From Lateolabrax maculatus (lineage: Eukaryota; Chordata; Actinopteri; Acropomatiformes; Lateolabracidae): DNA of 64,000 nucleotides. Below the pieces are notes generated by a model. The model saw only the letters and a program-made list of their open reading frames with translations. It was not told the origin of the DNA and did no database searches. The stretch covers positions 11,734,501-11,798,500 of the forward strand of contig CM062218.1 in NCBI GenBank assembly GCA_031216445.1, read 5' to 3'. Each line of letters begins with the position of its first letter. Positions within the stretch are counted from its first letter, which is position 1. The translations under genes and the position numbers were made by a program. This document shows, one piece after another, positions 47,401 to 57,630 of this stretch.

Positions 47401-50400
47401 GCCCTCTCCTGTTATCACTCGGATAAGAGCCTGGCAAAACCTGGTTGATCGAGTTAATGTTCTTTTCAATCTGTTTTTACTTTTGTATGTTTGGGTGAGC
47501 ATTTTTTCCCCTCAATACAATCATGTAACAAGCCTTTCTCCTTGAAAGATTAGCGCTGATGTGTCCACACAATGTGTCAACACAGTCAAAACGCCTTCGG
47601 CTGATCTCTAAGACATGTGAGCCTGTGAGAGCTGTAGCAAAAGAAAAAGGAATGCACTCTCTTTCTCTCAGCCATCATCCTTGAGTTGTGAAGCACATGT
47701 CCTCTGAAGTCTCTTCCCATCCAGGCATCTAGCGTATGCAGCTGTCTTATATATGACCAGGGAAGGGCTAGTCATTTGGTATTTTTATAACGGCGCAGAG
47801 AATTTCCACTGAACCTCCTACTCGCTTCTGCAAGCCTGTGTATAAAGATAATCTGCAAATTCAAGTGAAAAACACCACATCCTAGATTTGACCTGATTTA
47901 CTCAGAGTAGCAGCAATGCAGGTCTAAGTTTGTGGTCGTAAACAAAAGAAGGAAGTAGGGTATCGTGACTGAATAGTAAATTTCAGGACTGCTTCTGTGA
48001 AGCTGTATCCCTTTTCTTATCTGGACATGTGCATGGTTTACCCTTTGAAACAAAGGGTGAAGCACCTGGCATAATTAAAGGCTGCACAAACACATTGGCC
48101 TGTAGATATGGTCCTATAAATCACAGGATGAATTCCCCTATTGCCTCATCAGCTCATTATGACAGCAGAGGGATGGAGCCAGGCTGGCGAGCAGCCGTAA
48201 AGGTAATAATATACATACGAAGACCTGAATATGTCCACTTTGTCCGCAAAGGATTCACAAACATTTTTCCTGAGCTGTCCCATTGTTTTGCTAACAGCTG
48301 CATTCTTTGTGTCGTTTTAGGTTACCCGCTATAATGTAGCACCATGCACTTCAGCAAAAAGGAGTGGGGGGCACGGTGAAATGTAGCCTCATCCACAGAA
48401 AGTGCTTACCAAGGGCATAGCAGACAACACATAACTCCACCGTGAGCCAGAACGGGCCTAGAAGTACCCATCCATACTTAGTTTCACCTTTTATAGTTGA
48501 TAATAAGATCATAATGATACAATATCAGCTAGTCTCAATAATGAGCCTCCAGGTAAGATGAATTACAAGGCGTGCAGTGAGAGGCTGGGCTGGGTTTGAA
48601 ACCCCTCCAGGAAGTGAAAATGTAGCAGAGAGGAACTGAGGGATTCAGCTTATTAGCCTGTTTCTGGCAGGGCCAGCTGAACTCCCCGGTGAGGGCTGCA
48701 CTCTGACATTCACTTCCCCAGCTGGATAAAACAATGTTTCACACTCAGTTTTGTGTTTCAGGAGTCGCCAGCTTGGTTTTCTACCCTTCCACCGACCTCG
48801 AATGATGGATTAGTTTTTAAACATGAATTAACTGATTTTTTGGCCACTTGGTTGTGAACACAACATCTGACATATCATCACCTTTTAAGTTGTCAGCAAA
48901 CTTGTTAGGAAACAGTTGCTTATTTACACATCCAGCATTACGGAGCAACATCATCATTCATTTAGAGTCGTGTTTCTGTCCACCTGATGAATGTAAGTCT
49001 ATACATAGATATTCACTCTCTTTTAGCTCTGGTTTTGGTCTCTACCAACTCCTGAGGGAAATATCTTAGCAGCTAAATGCTCCACTATGTTCACCAGCGA
49101 GTCTGTACCTGTGTTCGGTCCTGAACAGATATGGTAAAGTGAGTTTTCAGAGCTTGATTACTGAAAACAGCTGCCTGCTACGACTGAAAAAGGAACTATG
49201 AGAGCAATTAGACTGAACCAAAACAGTAAAGTTGTAGGCCGGGCAGCCAAACAATGAGCTGAAAGTTCCTATATAAGCTCTGTGAAGCCGAGGGGAGCTG
49301 CAGAATCGGGTGATAATTCTCTGTAGGTTCATCACTACGAGGGACACCTCTTACATTGTCACAAGGTTTTCACATTAAAAATCAAATATTGATCACAGAC
49401 GTTAATGCTAGTTAGTTTAACTTCAACTGAGGTACAGGTGGTGGACAATATCAGGTCTCAATAAAACCGGTGTGGAAATCCGGACTTCAATATGTTTGAT
49501 TTCAAAACAACATTAACCAACCATTTCTCCACAACAGAGGCAAAACCGTTGTATGCAGGTGCTTTAGTTGGCTATGTCTATAAATCTGTAAACCCAAAAT
49601 ATTTCAAAGGGAAAAATCTCAAAAGTTGCATTTTCAAAGACGAACAGCTGTCATAAGTTGGAACTAATCAACAGAAGTATGACAAATGCATACTGGCATA
49701 CAACCAAATATGACCCACTTTTGTAGCAGTCGTAGTTGAGCTGTTTTAAAGTCTACATCCTTTTTCATAAAGTGTTTCCCTTCCCTTGTAGATAATGACC
49801 CAGAGAAAGCCAAAACTGTATTTTACAAGGCTATTGTAATTTGTCAAGTAGCCAGCCTTTTAATTTGACCCTGGCAAACAGATTGAAAAGCATCAATAAT
49901 GCCAGTGACAGTGGTAGCAGCTGGGCAACACACTGTAAAAACCCAGTCTCTTTGATTTTAATATCTCATTTTCACCTCTGACACAACAGTAAGTTCAATG
50001 TTGTAATTACTGTTAAAGGGGACATTTCAACCTTTGGACACAGAGCTATGTCCCAACCATGGATCCGAAAGTATGAACCAATGTCAAACAGAAGCCATTT
50101 TATTCAGTCAGGCAAAAGAAGACCATCTGCTAGGTTTGTATGTCCTGTCTGAAAAAGAACCCTTTTTACAGCTGAACACAGTGTGGGACTAATACAAAGG
50201 AGCCTTTATATTAATGTTTAGCATCCCCAACGGTCTTACTTTTAGCTCTGGCATGAAATACACAACTTTGACTTTAACTGAAAACATACAGAGATATACA
50301 GAGTTGTGACATCAGTGTCTTAACAATGGAGCTATAGACTCGCCTCATCCTCATCTTCCATTTTAACAAATTTTCAAATAGATTTATAAGAGCATCACAA

Positions 50401-53400
50401 CAGCTCAGCTACTGACTCTAACCACCTTTTTTTTGTTGGTTCATGCCAAAATCACTGCCTCACTGTTCAACTCTAATGTCACAGCCCAAGCACTTGAATT
50501 TAAGATACTTCTCAAATACCAAAACTATCAGTCAATGTATAAGTGCAGCACAAACGTTTACTTCCAACAGTACTTCTTGTACATGCAGTCAGCTTAATCT
50601 TGGGATGATCTCACCTCGCTGTTGCCAAATGACTATTTTCACTTATCTGAAAGTGTTGTCTTAGTCATCAATGATGAGCAACTTGCTCCACGTAAAAGTG
50701 TCTCCCAACTGCCTAGAGCTGCAATGATAAGTAGTTTTCAAGAATAAATGCTGAACATTTGCTGGTCCAAGCTTCTCAAATGCGAAGATTTTATGGTTTT
50801 GTTTGTCACATATTATAGTAGACTGACTATCTTTGGATCGAATTTAGTCGAATAAAATAAATTGAGCGTTCTGAATAAGTCTCCTGGGCAGTGAGAAATT
50901 ATGATTATTTTCTGATATTTTACAGACATAATTAACTGATTAATCCAGAAAGGCAGATACATCGATAATGAAAATAATGAAGCCCTGCAAGTGTACTGTA
51001 CTATTTAATCATAATTTCAAACTGTAATTGCACTGCAGAATATTATTATCCAATTTCATAATGAAAAATTATAATAGCAAGGCCTTTTTGTCAGTTAAAA
51101 CATACTACAACTACAGTAATGCATCAAAACTCTTTACAGGAATCTGATCCACAGCCCTGGAATGTAATCCAATACAATTTCCCTGTTATAAATACTCCAC
51201 TTGTGATATACTTTATTTTCTAATTTCTAATGTTTTGGGTTATATCATTTTTAACAAGGTCTTGGATATATTGCACCCCTATGCGTGTTAATGGAGGTAG
51301 ACAAATCATTAGAAACAGCTTTCAATATAATGAAAAATCAAACTTCTACCAACTATGGCCTCAATATTAACCAGATTTAGGTCGATAGTGCTCTAACACA
51401 ATCTAAAATATATGAATGAGTTTCGCATAGTGAGTGTTTATTGTAGGTTGGTTAGGAGTGTGTATATAGAACTGTCAAAACCAAAAAGCCAAATCCATAA
51501 AGCCGAGAAATGTGTAAGTAAATCCGTCACAGAAAAAGTACTGGTTTTGCATCAGGCAATTACTGTGCTTGTGAAACTAACTTACGTCATCTTCTTTTTC
51601 TTTTTCCTGCCCCAGGCCCGTGCATCAACTCCTTCATGCTTTAAGCTATAAACGTCTTTCAAGCTCCCCACTTTGCATCCACTTCTGGATGTTGGTGTTA
51701 CTGTTGGGTTCTGCCTTCAACACTTGTTTAAGTAGGCTAAATTCCAACTGAACTAGAATAAACTGAACTTTGTCCTTGTTGTTGATTTCATCCTTGGACA
51801 CATTTCAATGCTAGTTATATTAGAACAATTTTAAAGTTTTGTATGACAGTCAGTCTGACAAGCATCATATTTTAACTCAGGGAATTGGTATTTGCATATC
51901 AGTATCAATGAAAACATAAACAGTACTACTCCAGTACACTGAAGTAACAACAATTTAATCAAAAGTTTCTCCATATCTGCAGCCTTATGATTTCAAGCTT
52001 CAGTGTATTCATCTTTATTAATAAATCAGAAAATTGGTATAGGTGAGGCAATTCCAGGAAAATATGAGCGATACTGTATAATGTAGTGCAACTGTAATCG
52101 TGATGAGAGCTTTTTCGCAGCAGTGGGACTTGTACTACTCTGGAGAGCTAAGCCTGGATGGCTACATAACAACAAGTTCACCCTCAGGTCGGTATTCTTC
52201 ATTAATCATTCAATTACAACTGGCATAACATTTTTCACGTTCGTGACCTCCCAGCTGATTTTCTATAGTATAGTAACCCATCCCTCAAGGCTTACTATTT
52301 GGAGGTATCAATGAGTTGGCTGAGAAGGGTAATCAGCGAGTAGGCCTATAAATTATTCATGACATGTATGAAGGTCAAGGGCCTCAGGTTAAGTGTAGGA
52401 GTGCAGCTGAAAGCAAAATCCTGATACTGCTAAGCTTTATAATGTAGGGCACATAATGTTTATTGCCATGACCAATGACTTCAGAAAAAAAACATGCCCG
52501 TGATTTAGTCTACGTTATATTAATGTTGCCAGATCATTAATGTGTTCAGAGTACAAACTGATAAAATAATTTATGTCCTTAGGCGACAGTAGAATCCATT
52601 TCATAGGAGCACTTTCTCCATCTACAAGAGGAATGAGTTTCCTTTCTCTGGGGTCCGGCCTTATATTTTCATGTCTGTTATTAGACTGAGGTCTGCCTTG
52701 AATAGTGACGTAACAGGCCAGTCCGTAACAGTCCGTAATTCATCACAACTAAAATGATAAACATCTACATGCAATAACCCCTGCCTGTTCCTTGAGACTG
52801 GTTTCTGGCTAGTTATGATTTCCCCTGTGTGGTAGGTTGGGCTAGCAATGAGAAAATCATTTCCCTCTAAAAATCAAAAAGGTCACAGGTTTGACTCTCA
52901 TGACTGCAAGTGATTTGTTGAACCGTCCTCCAGAGGGTTAATGACCTCCTGGCTCGCCCATTGCTGTGACCTTTCCGCTTAAACCCATATGAGTTTACAA
53001 CGGACACTACGTGACTGTTTAATGCCCTTCTGAAGTGAAAAGGAAAAGCTGGCAATCGTGTTTTCATACTCACCGAGAAAACTGCATTTTGGAGCCCAAA
53101 AGGTATGGGGGTGAGTCTCGCTAAGGCCACAACTTTGAGTCCACTTCCTCCCTCCACCACTCGTATGACAGCACTGAGCTGTTCACTGTTCCCAACCTTG
53201 TTCAGCACCCAGTCAGTCAAAAGTCGTTTACACACCAGGTGTGCCACAAAGGTCCCTATTAAAACTCCCACCATAACTAGTCCCATCCCCAGCACAAAGC
53301 CGTAGAGGTAGCCTGCTGCCACATTGAGAACAATATATCCCCATCCACATGGGAACGACACGATAATCAAACCAACTATAAACAGCAGGGCTCCGACGAG

Positions 53401-53784
53401 GCTGTCCAAGCTCTCCACCCAGAGCAGGAGGTCCTTGAGGTATTGGCGCACCAGGGCAACTGAGGAGAAGCACACAGCAGTCAGGATGCATGCCAGCAGG
53501 GCACTCTTGAAGCAAAAGGTGGTGATGCAGCACGGGTGTCTGAACTCTCCGCTGTTGCTGAAGGTCGTCCCCCCTGCGGCACTGATGACCTCAGGGTCTC
53601 CATCTGACTTCCCTATGCCGGCCCCTGTCTCGTCAAAGGCGCTGCAGATCAGGATGTCAATTTTGTCGCACTCATCCGTGGCAGTCCTCTGCAGCCAGCG
53701 GTTCAGCTGGATCTGCGCCTTTCCCACCGCATGCTTGACAAGCTTGGTGAAAAGCTGCACGGTCGTGGACCCCGACATTGACAT
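44439..53784 (-). CDS. tmem64: Transmembrane protein 64 (VTT/SNARE-associated Golgi family)
   Basis: TMEM64 is a multi-pass ER/Golgi-type membrane protein of the VTT (DedA-like) family, linked to calcium handling and Wnt signalling in bone and fat cells (family knowledge). Three coding exons on the minus strand (53784-53074, 46092-45937, 44630-44439) total 1059 nt and 352 aa; human is about 380. The N-terminus to residue about 90 is divergent and shorter than human. Hydrophobic segments begin near residue 94 (ALLACILTAVCFSSVALV). The VTT core has ESLDSLVGALLF, FPCGWGYIVLNVAAGYLYGF (144-163) and LARLTPIPFGLQNAVFS. The last exon ends GNCVNVV. ATG 53784 was chosen because MSMSGSTTVQLFTKLVKHA aligns with the human start and has A at -3. 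The in-frame codon at 53847 is GTG, not ATG. It is head-to-head with necab1, as in human 8q21. Confidence 0.95.
45059..45165 (+). repeat. Repeat beginning GACATGCACCAATCTGAC
   Basis: The start 'gacatgcaccaatctgactt' is the reverse complement counterpart of the right end of the copy at 330-520. It continues 'gataccaattcagatacctc'. It lies in tmem64 intron 2, and the right edge is vague. Confidence 0.4.
45271..45391 (+). repeat. Copy of 'gttagatgagaag' repeat
   Basis: It contains 'cttgccaagaattagatgag', 'atatctgtacgataaaaaat' and 'ctggaaacaggggaaactgt'. Related copies lie at 6161-6212 and, inverted, at 41091-41244. Confidence 0.6.
46454..46822 (+). repeat. 'gtggtggaaagtaactaagtac' repeat
   Basis: It starts gtagtggtggaaagtaacta, contains 'ttgagtatttccattttctg', and ends 'acttttacttaagtaaagga'. 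This is a very common percomorph repeat, as I recall it. Relatives lie at 55222-55430 (opposite strand) and 55456-55905. Confidence 0.65.
48040..48058. promoter_or_regulatory. TCF/LEF-like palindrome in tmem64 intron
   Basis: ACCCTTTG AAA CAAAGGGT is a perfect 8-bp inverted repeat with a 3-bp spacer. Each half contains a TCF/LEF-type core (CTTTGAA / AACAAAG). It sits in a block without recognised repeats. Function is inferred only. Confidence 0.35.
48895..49345 (+). repeat. Longer copy of the repeat seen at 24945-25062
   Basis: Landmarks are 'tttagagtcgtgtttctgtc', 'cagctaaatgctccactatg', 'gtgttcggtcctgaacag' and 'ataattctctgtaggttcat'. They match a widespread percomorph interspersed repeat in order as I recall it. 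The copy is inside the tmem64 intron. Confidence 0.6.
50714..50997 (-). repeat. Inverted copy of ~300-bp GCTGCAAC-ended repeat family
   Basis: It begins agagctgcaatgataagtag and continues 'aacatttgctggtccaagct', 'atctttggatcgaatttagt' and 'tacatcgataatgaaaataa', ending 'agccctgcaag'. This is the complement order of the copies at 31744 and 59099. Both ends are retained. Confidence 0.65.
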
Positions 53785-53847
53785 GTTGGCCCCCCCCCTC
53801 AAATAAGCTCTGGGGACCGGCAGCAGGGCTCCGATGAACTGTCCCAC

Positions 53848-54400
53848 CTGGAGACGGCTGTTTCAAGGTTTGAAATTCCCAGACGGTCTTTACATCCAGC
53901 GAAAGTCCATGTCTAGCGATATCAAATTGTTGAGTATCAACGGAAGAATTTATGAAGTTTTAAGAAGATGGCTTCAGCAGCGGTATCCCATTGTTATGCA
54001 ACTCTGAGGGCAGCTGTGCCGCGTGACATAAAGATAAAACCCGTCACTCTCCTTGGCCATTACATGAATTGTCCAATTTAACAATGTTTATCATGGGTAT
54101 TCCTGCTGGGAAACGTGCCAGTCCAGTGACTTAAAAGTGCCAGTTTTGTAGCCTCCGCCCGAAACACTCGCCATATTCAGAGTTGTCACCTCTCAGCTCA
54201 CACGACGTAGAGTCGATGGATGGAGGGAGCTGCCGGGCGCAGGACAGACACGAGCTGTGAGGACAGTGACAAAACAAAACAACATTACAGTCGGCGTGGT
54301 GCAAGAACATCAACTTTTAGGGACTCCGCGAGCGTTTGCACCCAGCTACGGTTAACACGCGATGTTTTAACAAGAATCAGTGCAGGGCTCACTCACTCAC
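53848..54400 (-). other. tmem64: Probable 5' UTR intron of tmem64
   Basis: On the minus strand a strong donor (cgacagga|gtgagtgagt) ends at 54401. A candidate acceptor (cagccgtctccag) precedes 53847, 63 nt upstream of the ATG. The first, noncoding exon would start in the CpG-rich block above 54401. The acceptor has only a modest pyrimidine tract, so this is inference. Confidence 0.4.
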
Positions 54401-54800
54401 TCCTGTCGTTAGCTAAATAACTCTCTGCGTGGACAAAGTCCGCCGCTGCATTTCGGAGACTACGCCGCCGCGGCTGGCCTCCTCGTCCCGGACAACAGAG
54501 CGACAAACAGGGCGCACAAGGCGGACGCGAAAAAGGAACACTTCGCTCTCTCTCTGCTGGCTGGTTGTTGTCGTTGTTGTCGTTTCTCCCGTCTCCGTCC
54601 TCCCGCCGCCGCCGCCGCTGCTGTTGTCGCTGTTGAAGATTTTCATACCGACCACTGTTTGTTTCCCAGAATTCCAAGTAACCCCCGCACACGTGACCGG
54701 CCATCTGACGCGCTCCTCCAATCAGAGCGCTCCGGCTGTCATCGCGAGATTTGCGCCGGGGTTTCGCGACAAGTTGTGTTCGTTTTGGATCAATTATCTC
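54401..54800 (-). promoter_or_regulatory. tmem64: CpG-rich promoter / first exon of tmem64
   Basis: The block is rich in CpG and contains GCC and GTT trinucleotide runs (54603-54640), in clear contrast to the AT-rich flanks. It lies upstream of tmem64 on the minus strand and is the only CpG-rich block nearby. The several overlapping ORFs in it are not recognised and look like products of the base composition. Confidence 0.6.
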
Positions 54801-55221
54801 TGTGACGGTTTGTGCTGCCACATAAACTGAATAAACCATGATGTGTAAATGAATCTGCCTTTGATCCAGTTACTTAAATTATAAATGTATATATAATATG
54901 CATTTAACAACATATCCAGCTTCACAGACCTCAAGAATGCAGATACAGTTTATCATTAGGACACTTTCTTTTTCAAATTAAGATGTGTTTATGTATGAGA
55001 CTATCAATACAATATACTGCTACACCTCACACACACACCCATTAACATACATTTGAATGTAGCTTGCAGAAGTGGAGCTCTAATGATTTGTTATAGCCTT
55101 GTTGCGTTGTTTTATATCCTATAACAAAGCATCATATTTTATAAATTGATTACATGTTTTGTTAGAAAAATCTGAATCAGCAATGTAACTTGTAGTTAGT
55201 TGAAATATAGTTGAGTGGATG

Positions 55222-55905
55222 TACAAGCCTACATGCGAGTAACTGTATAGAGTAAGTACTGTGTGCACAAATGCAAATACAATATTTGAGGAAATTTACA
55301 TATTTACTTTAGATACATACATTTTACAATATTTCCCTCCGAAATTGAGTATTGTATAAAGTAGCATAAAGCACCTCAGAAATATACTTGAGTACAGTAT
55401 TTCAGTAAATATACTTTCCACCACTGATAGGATGTTAATAAACTATGCTGAATTAGCAGTGATGGAAGAAGTGCTCACATCCTTTACTCAAGTAAAAGTA
55501 ATATGTCCAAATACTCCATTACAAGTAAAAGTCTTGCATTCAACATTTTATTTAAGTAGAACTCTGGAAGTATCAATAAAATGTACTAAAAGCAGGCTAC
55601 CAAAAGTATGCATTATGCAGAATGGCCTCTTTCAGAGGGCTATATTATGATATATATCATTATAATATCATTGGATTATTATAAAGCATTATAATTTTGT
55701 AGGTGGTTGAGGAGGAGCTCATTTTAACTTTAGTTTAGTTCTTTAGTGCGTCATAATTTATGTGTTAAATCGTAATCTGCTAAAGCTCAGGTCTCAAATA
55801 AATGACAATATCCTTCTAAAATGTAGTATGACTGTAGTATAAAAAGTAAGTATAAAGTAGCATAAAATGGAATTACAGAAAAATTGTAAGGTACTTAAAA
55901 ACAGC
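55222..55905. repeat. Two head-to-head copies of the 'gtggtggaa...agtac' repeat
   Basis: The left copy (55222-55430) is inverted and ends 'tatactttccaccactgata'. The right copy (55456-55905) begins gcagtgatggaagaagtgct, includes 'tactccattacaagtaaaag' and ends 'gtaaggtacttaaaa'. Only about 25 bp separates them. The stretch 54840-57300 otherwise shows no gene. Confidence 0.6.
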
Positions 55906-57319
55906 TTTATTTTATTTATTCTATTTTGGAAATAAGTTGTATGGACATCAATCAATTATGGAAGTCATATCACACTCATACAATGCATAAAATTCATAAA
56001 TATTTAATTAAAACTAACAACTGTATCTCACATCTTATGTTATGGGGGATTTCTAGTATGCAGCAGAATTTGAATCAATATTCTCCTACATGCTCCTGTA
56101 TTTCTGAGAGCCTATAATATAGTAAAGGAATCTCCCTGCTGGGCATGCTCACCATAAATTCATGATGAGGGGAGTGAAGCAGACAATATGTGCATTCATG
56201 CATCTACCATCACTTACCGGCTGACTCTCCCAGCTGTGGGCAAAGATAGCCCTGAGGTGTAAGTCCTCAAAAAACTTTATGTCACCGCCACTTTCTCACT
56301 GAAGCCATGTGTAGTATAGTCACAGATCCAGATAAAGATTACATTAAATGCTTAAAGATGCTCGAGGTTAGTTTGGTTATATGTTGTGACTGACTGCTGT
56401 GCTATTGTAACACTCCACTAGATGGAACTGTTACACAGTTTTACAACCAATGCAAGTACGCTGTAGGGTTTGTTGCTTTGTAGAATCATTGAGTTGGTTT
56501 ACTCTGTCTTTATGTGGAAACATTTAACACCTCACAGCAATCTAATCCAATTCATCACTTTTTTTGGATTCAACAAAATACTTTTTGCCACACATCTGAG
56601 GGCAAACTCTTTAACAAGCAAAGCTACATGTTTGTGTCTTTAGTTTTTGTCACTAAAACATTCTTCAGTGGTTATTTTACAAACCGAATATTTAATAAAT
56701 ACATTTAAAAAACTGCAGACTACCAGTGTATTTTCCCATATTATTCTTCTAAATCGGTGAAGGTGCGCAAAAGGAAATTTACAGTATTGATGCTGTAGAT
56801 GTTACAACTTAATATGGCATCTACTTCTACAAGATATGTAATTTGTGGTCAACTTAAAGGAGCACATGTGAAGTTGGGGAGGCTTAAGAAACCGGCCAGG
56901 CAATAAGATTTACAGAGTTAGTCTTCATCCTTCACTTTTACAGACTACCTGGAGGGGACTGTCTATAAGGCCACAGAGAGGACATCATAAACGACTTGTT
57001 TAATTCAAGTTGAGATGGCCTTTAATCTGGCCTTTGTATCTTTAAACGAAATGTTAAGATATATATAGCATTCCTATCTGGGCATGTATAGACTATTTGT
57101 GCTGCTCATTGTGTTTTATACTGTGTGCATGTTAGTTGATTGCAATTATGTTTTCTGTTCTGAATATGACATATTTCTATATTATATTACATCAAAGAGT
57201 GCAAAACACAGTGAAACACATCTGTATTTGAGTGACACTTTGCACGCTCCAACGGAGATGCGCTGCAGGTCTCATCCTAACAGCAGCTGAGCCATGACAG
57301 GAAGCTAGTGATTCTGCTT

Positions 57320-57630
57320 TCAAAATAAAAGCGTCACATCGTTTCAGAAAAAATGGTGGGCGCGTTCAGAAACGCCTCAAAACGATCAGCAGAGCAGTGG
57401 AGCGAAAACACGTGGAGTGGAAGGAGGGCAGAGGAAATACGTAGCTACGTTTTATTATGGTATTATTATGACTAGGTTGGATTGTGAAACTTCAATCCGG
57501 AAGTCGTGGGTTTCATTCCGGCTGACTTGACAGTGGTACAGAGTCGCTCTTGTTGACCAGCAGCTGTGATCAGACACCAGGGTGAAGCGGACACATTCCT
57601 GTGCAGACTACAACAGAAGCTACATTTTTA
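57320..57630 (+). promoter_or_regulatory. necab1: necab1 upstream region
   Basis: Within 310 bp of the ATG there is an AT-rich aaaataaaagcg (57322-57333), an E-box CACGTG (57409-57414) and a perfect 12-bp palindrome ACGTAGCTACGT (57439-57450). The transcription start is not resolved. No coding ORF was recognised here. Confidence 0.35.

Larger units (their letters stand above)
46093..53073 (-). other. tmem64: Large first coding intron of tmem64 (7 kb)
   Basis: No exon of another gene was recognised on either strand. The intron holds repeat copies at 46454-46822, 48895-49345 and 50714-50997, and a poly(A) run at 46921-46940. Two lower-repeat blocks near 47150-47430 and 47950-48350 look like candidate noncoding regulatory sequence; the second contains a TCF/LEF-like palindrome. 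Confidence 0.6.

Noticed and set aside
53785..53847. N-terminal extension of TMEM64 starting at 53847
   Set aside because: The codon at 53847-53845 is GTG, not ATG. The ATG at 53784 has a good context and aligns with the human start.
54393..54839. Overlapping ORFs of 100-148 codons on both strands upstream of tmem64
   Set aside because: The block is CpG-rich with GCC/GTT runs, so open frames are expected by composition. No domain is recognisable and it fits a promoter/first exon.
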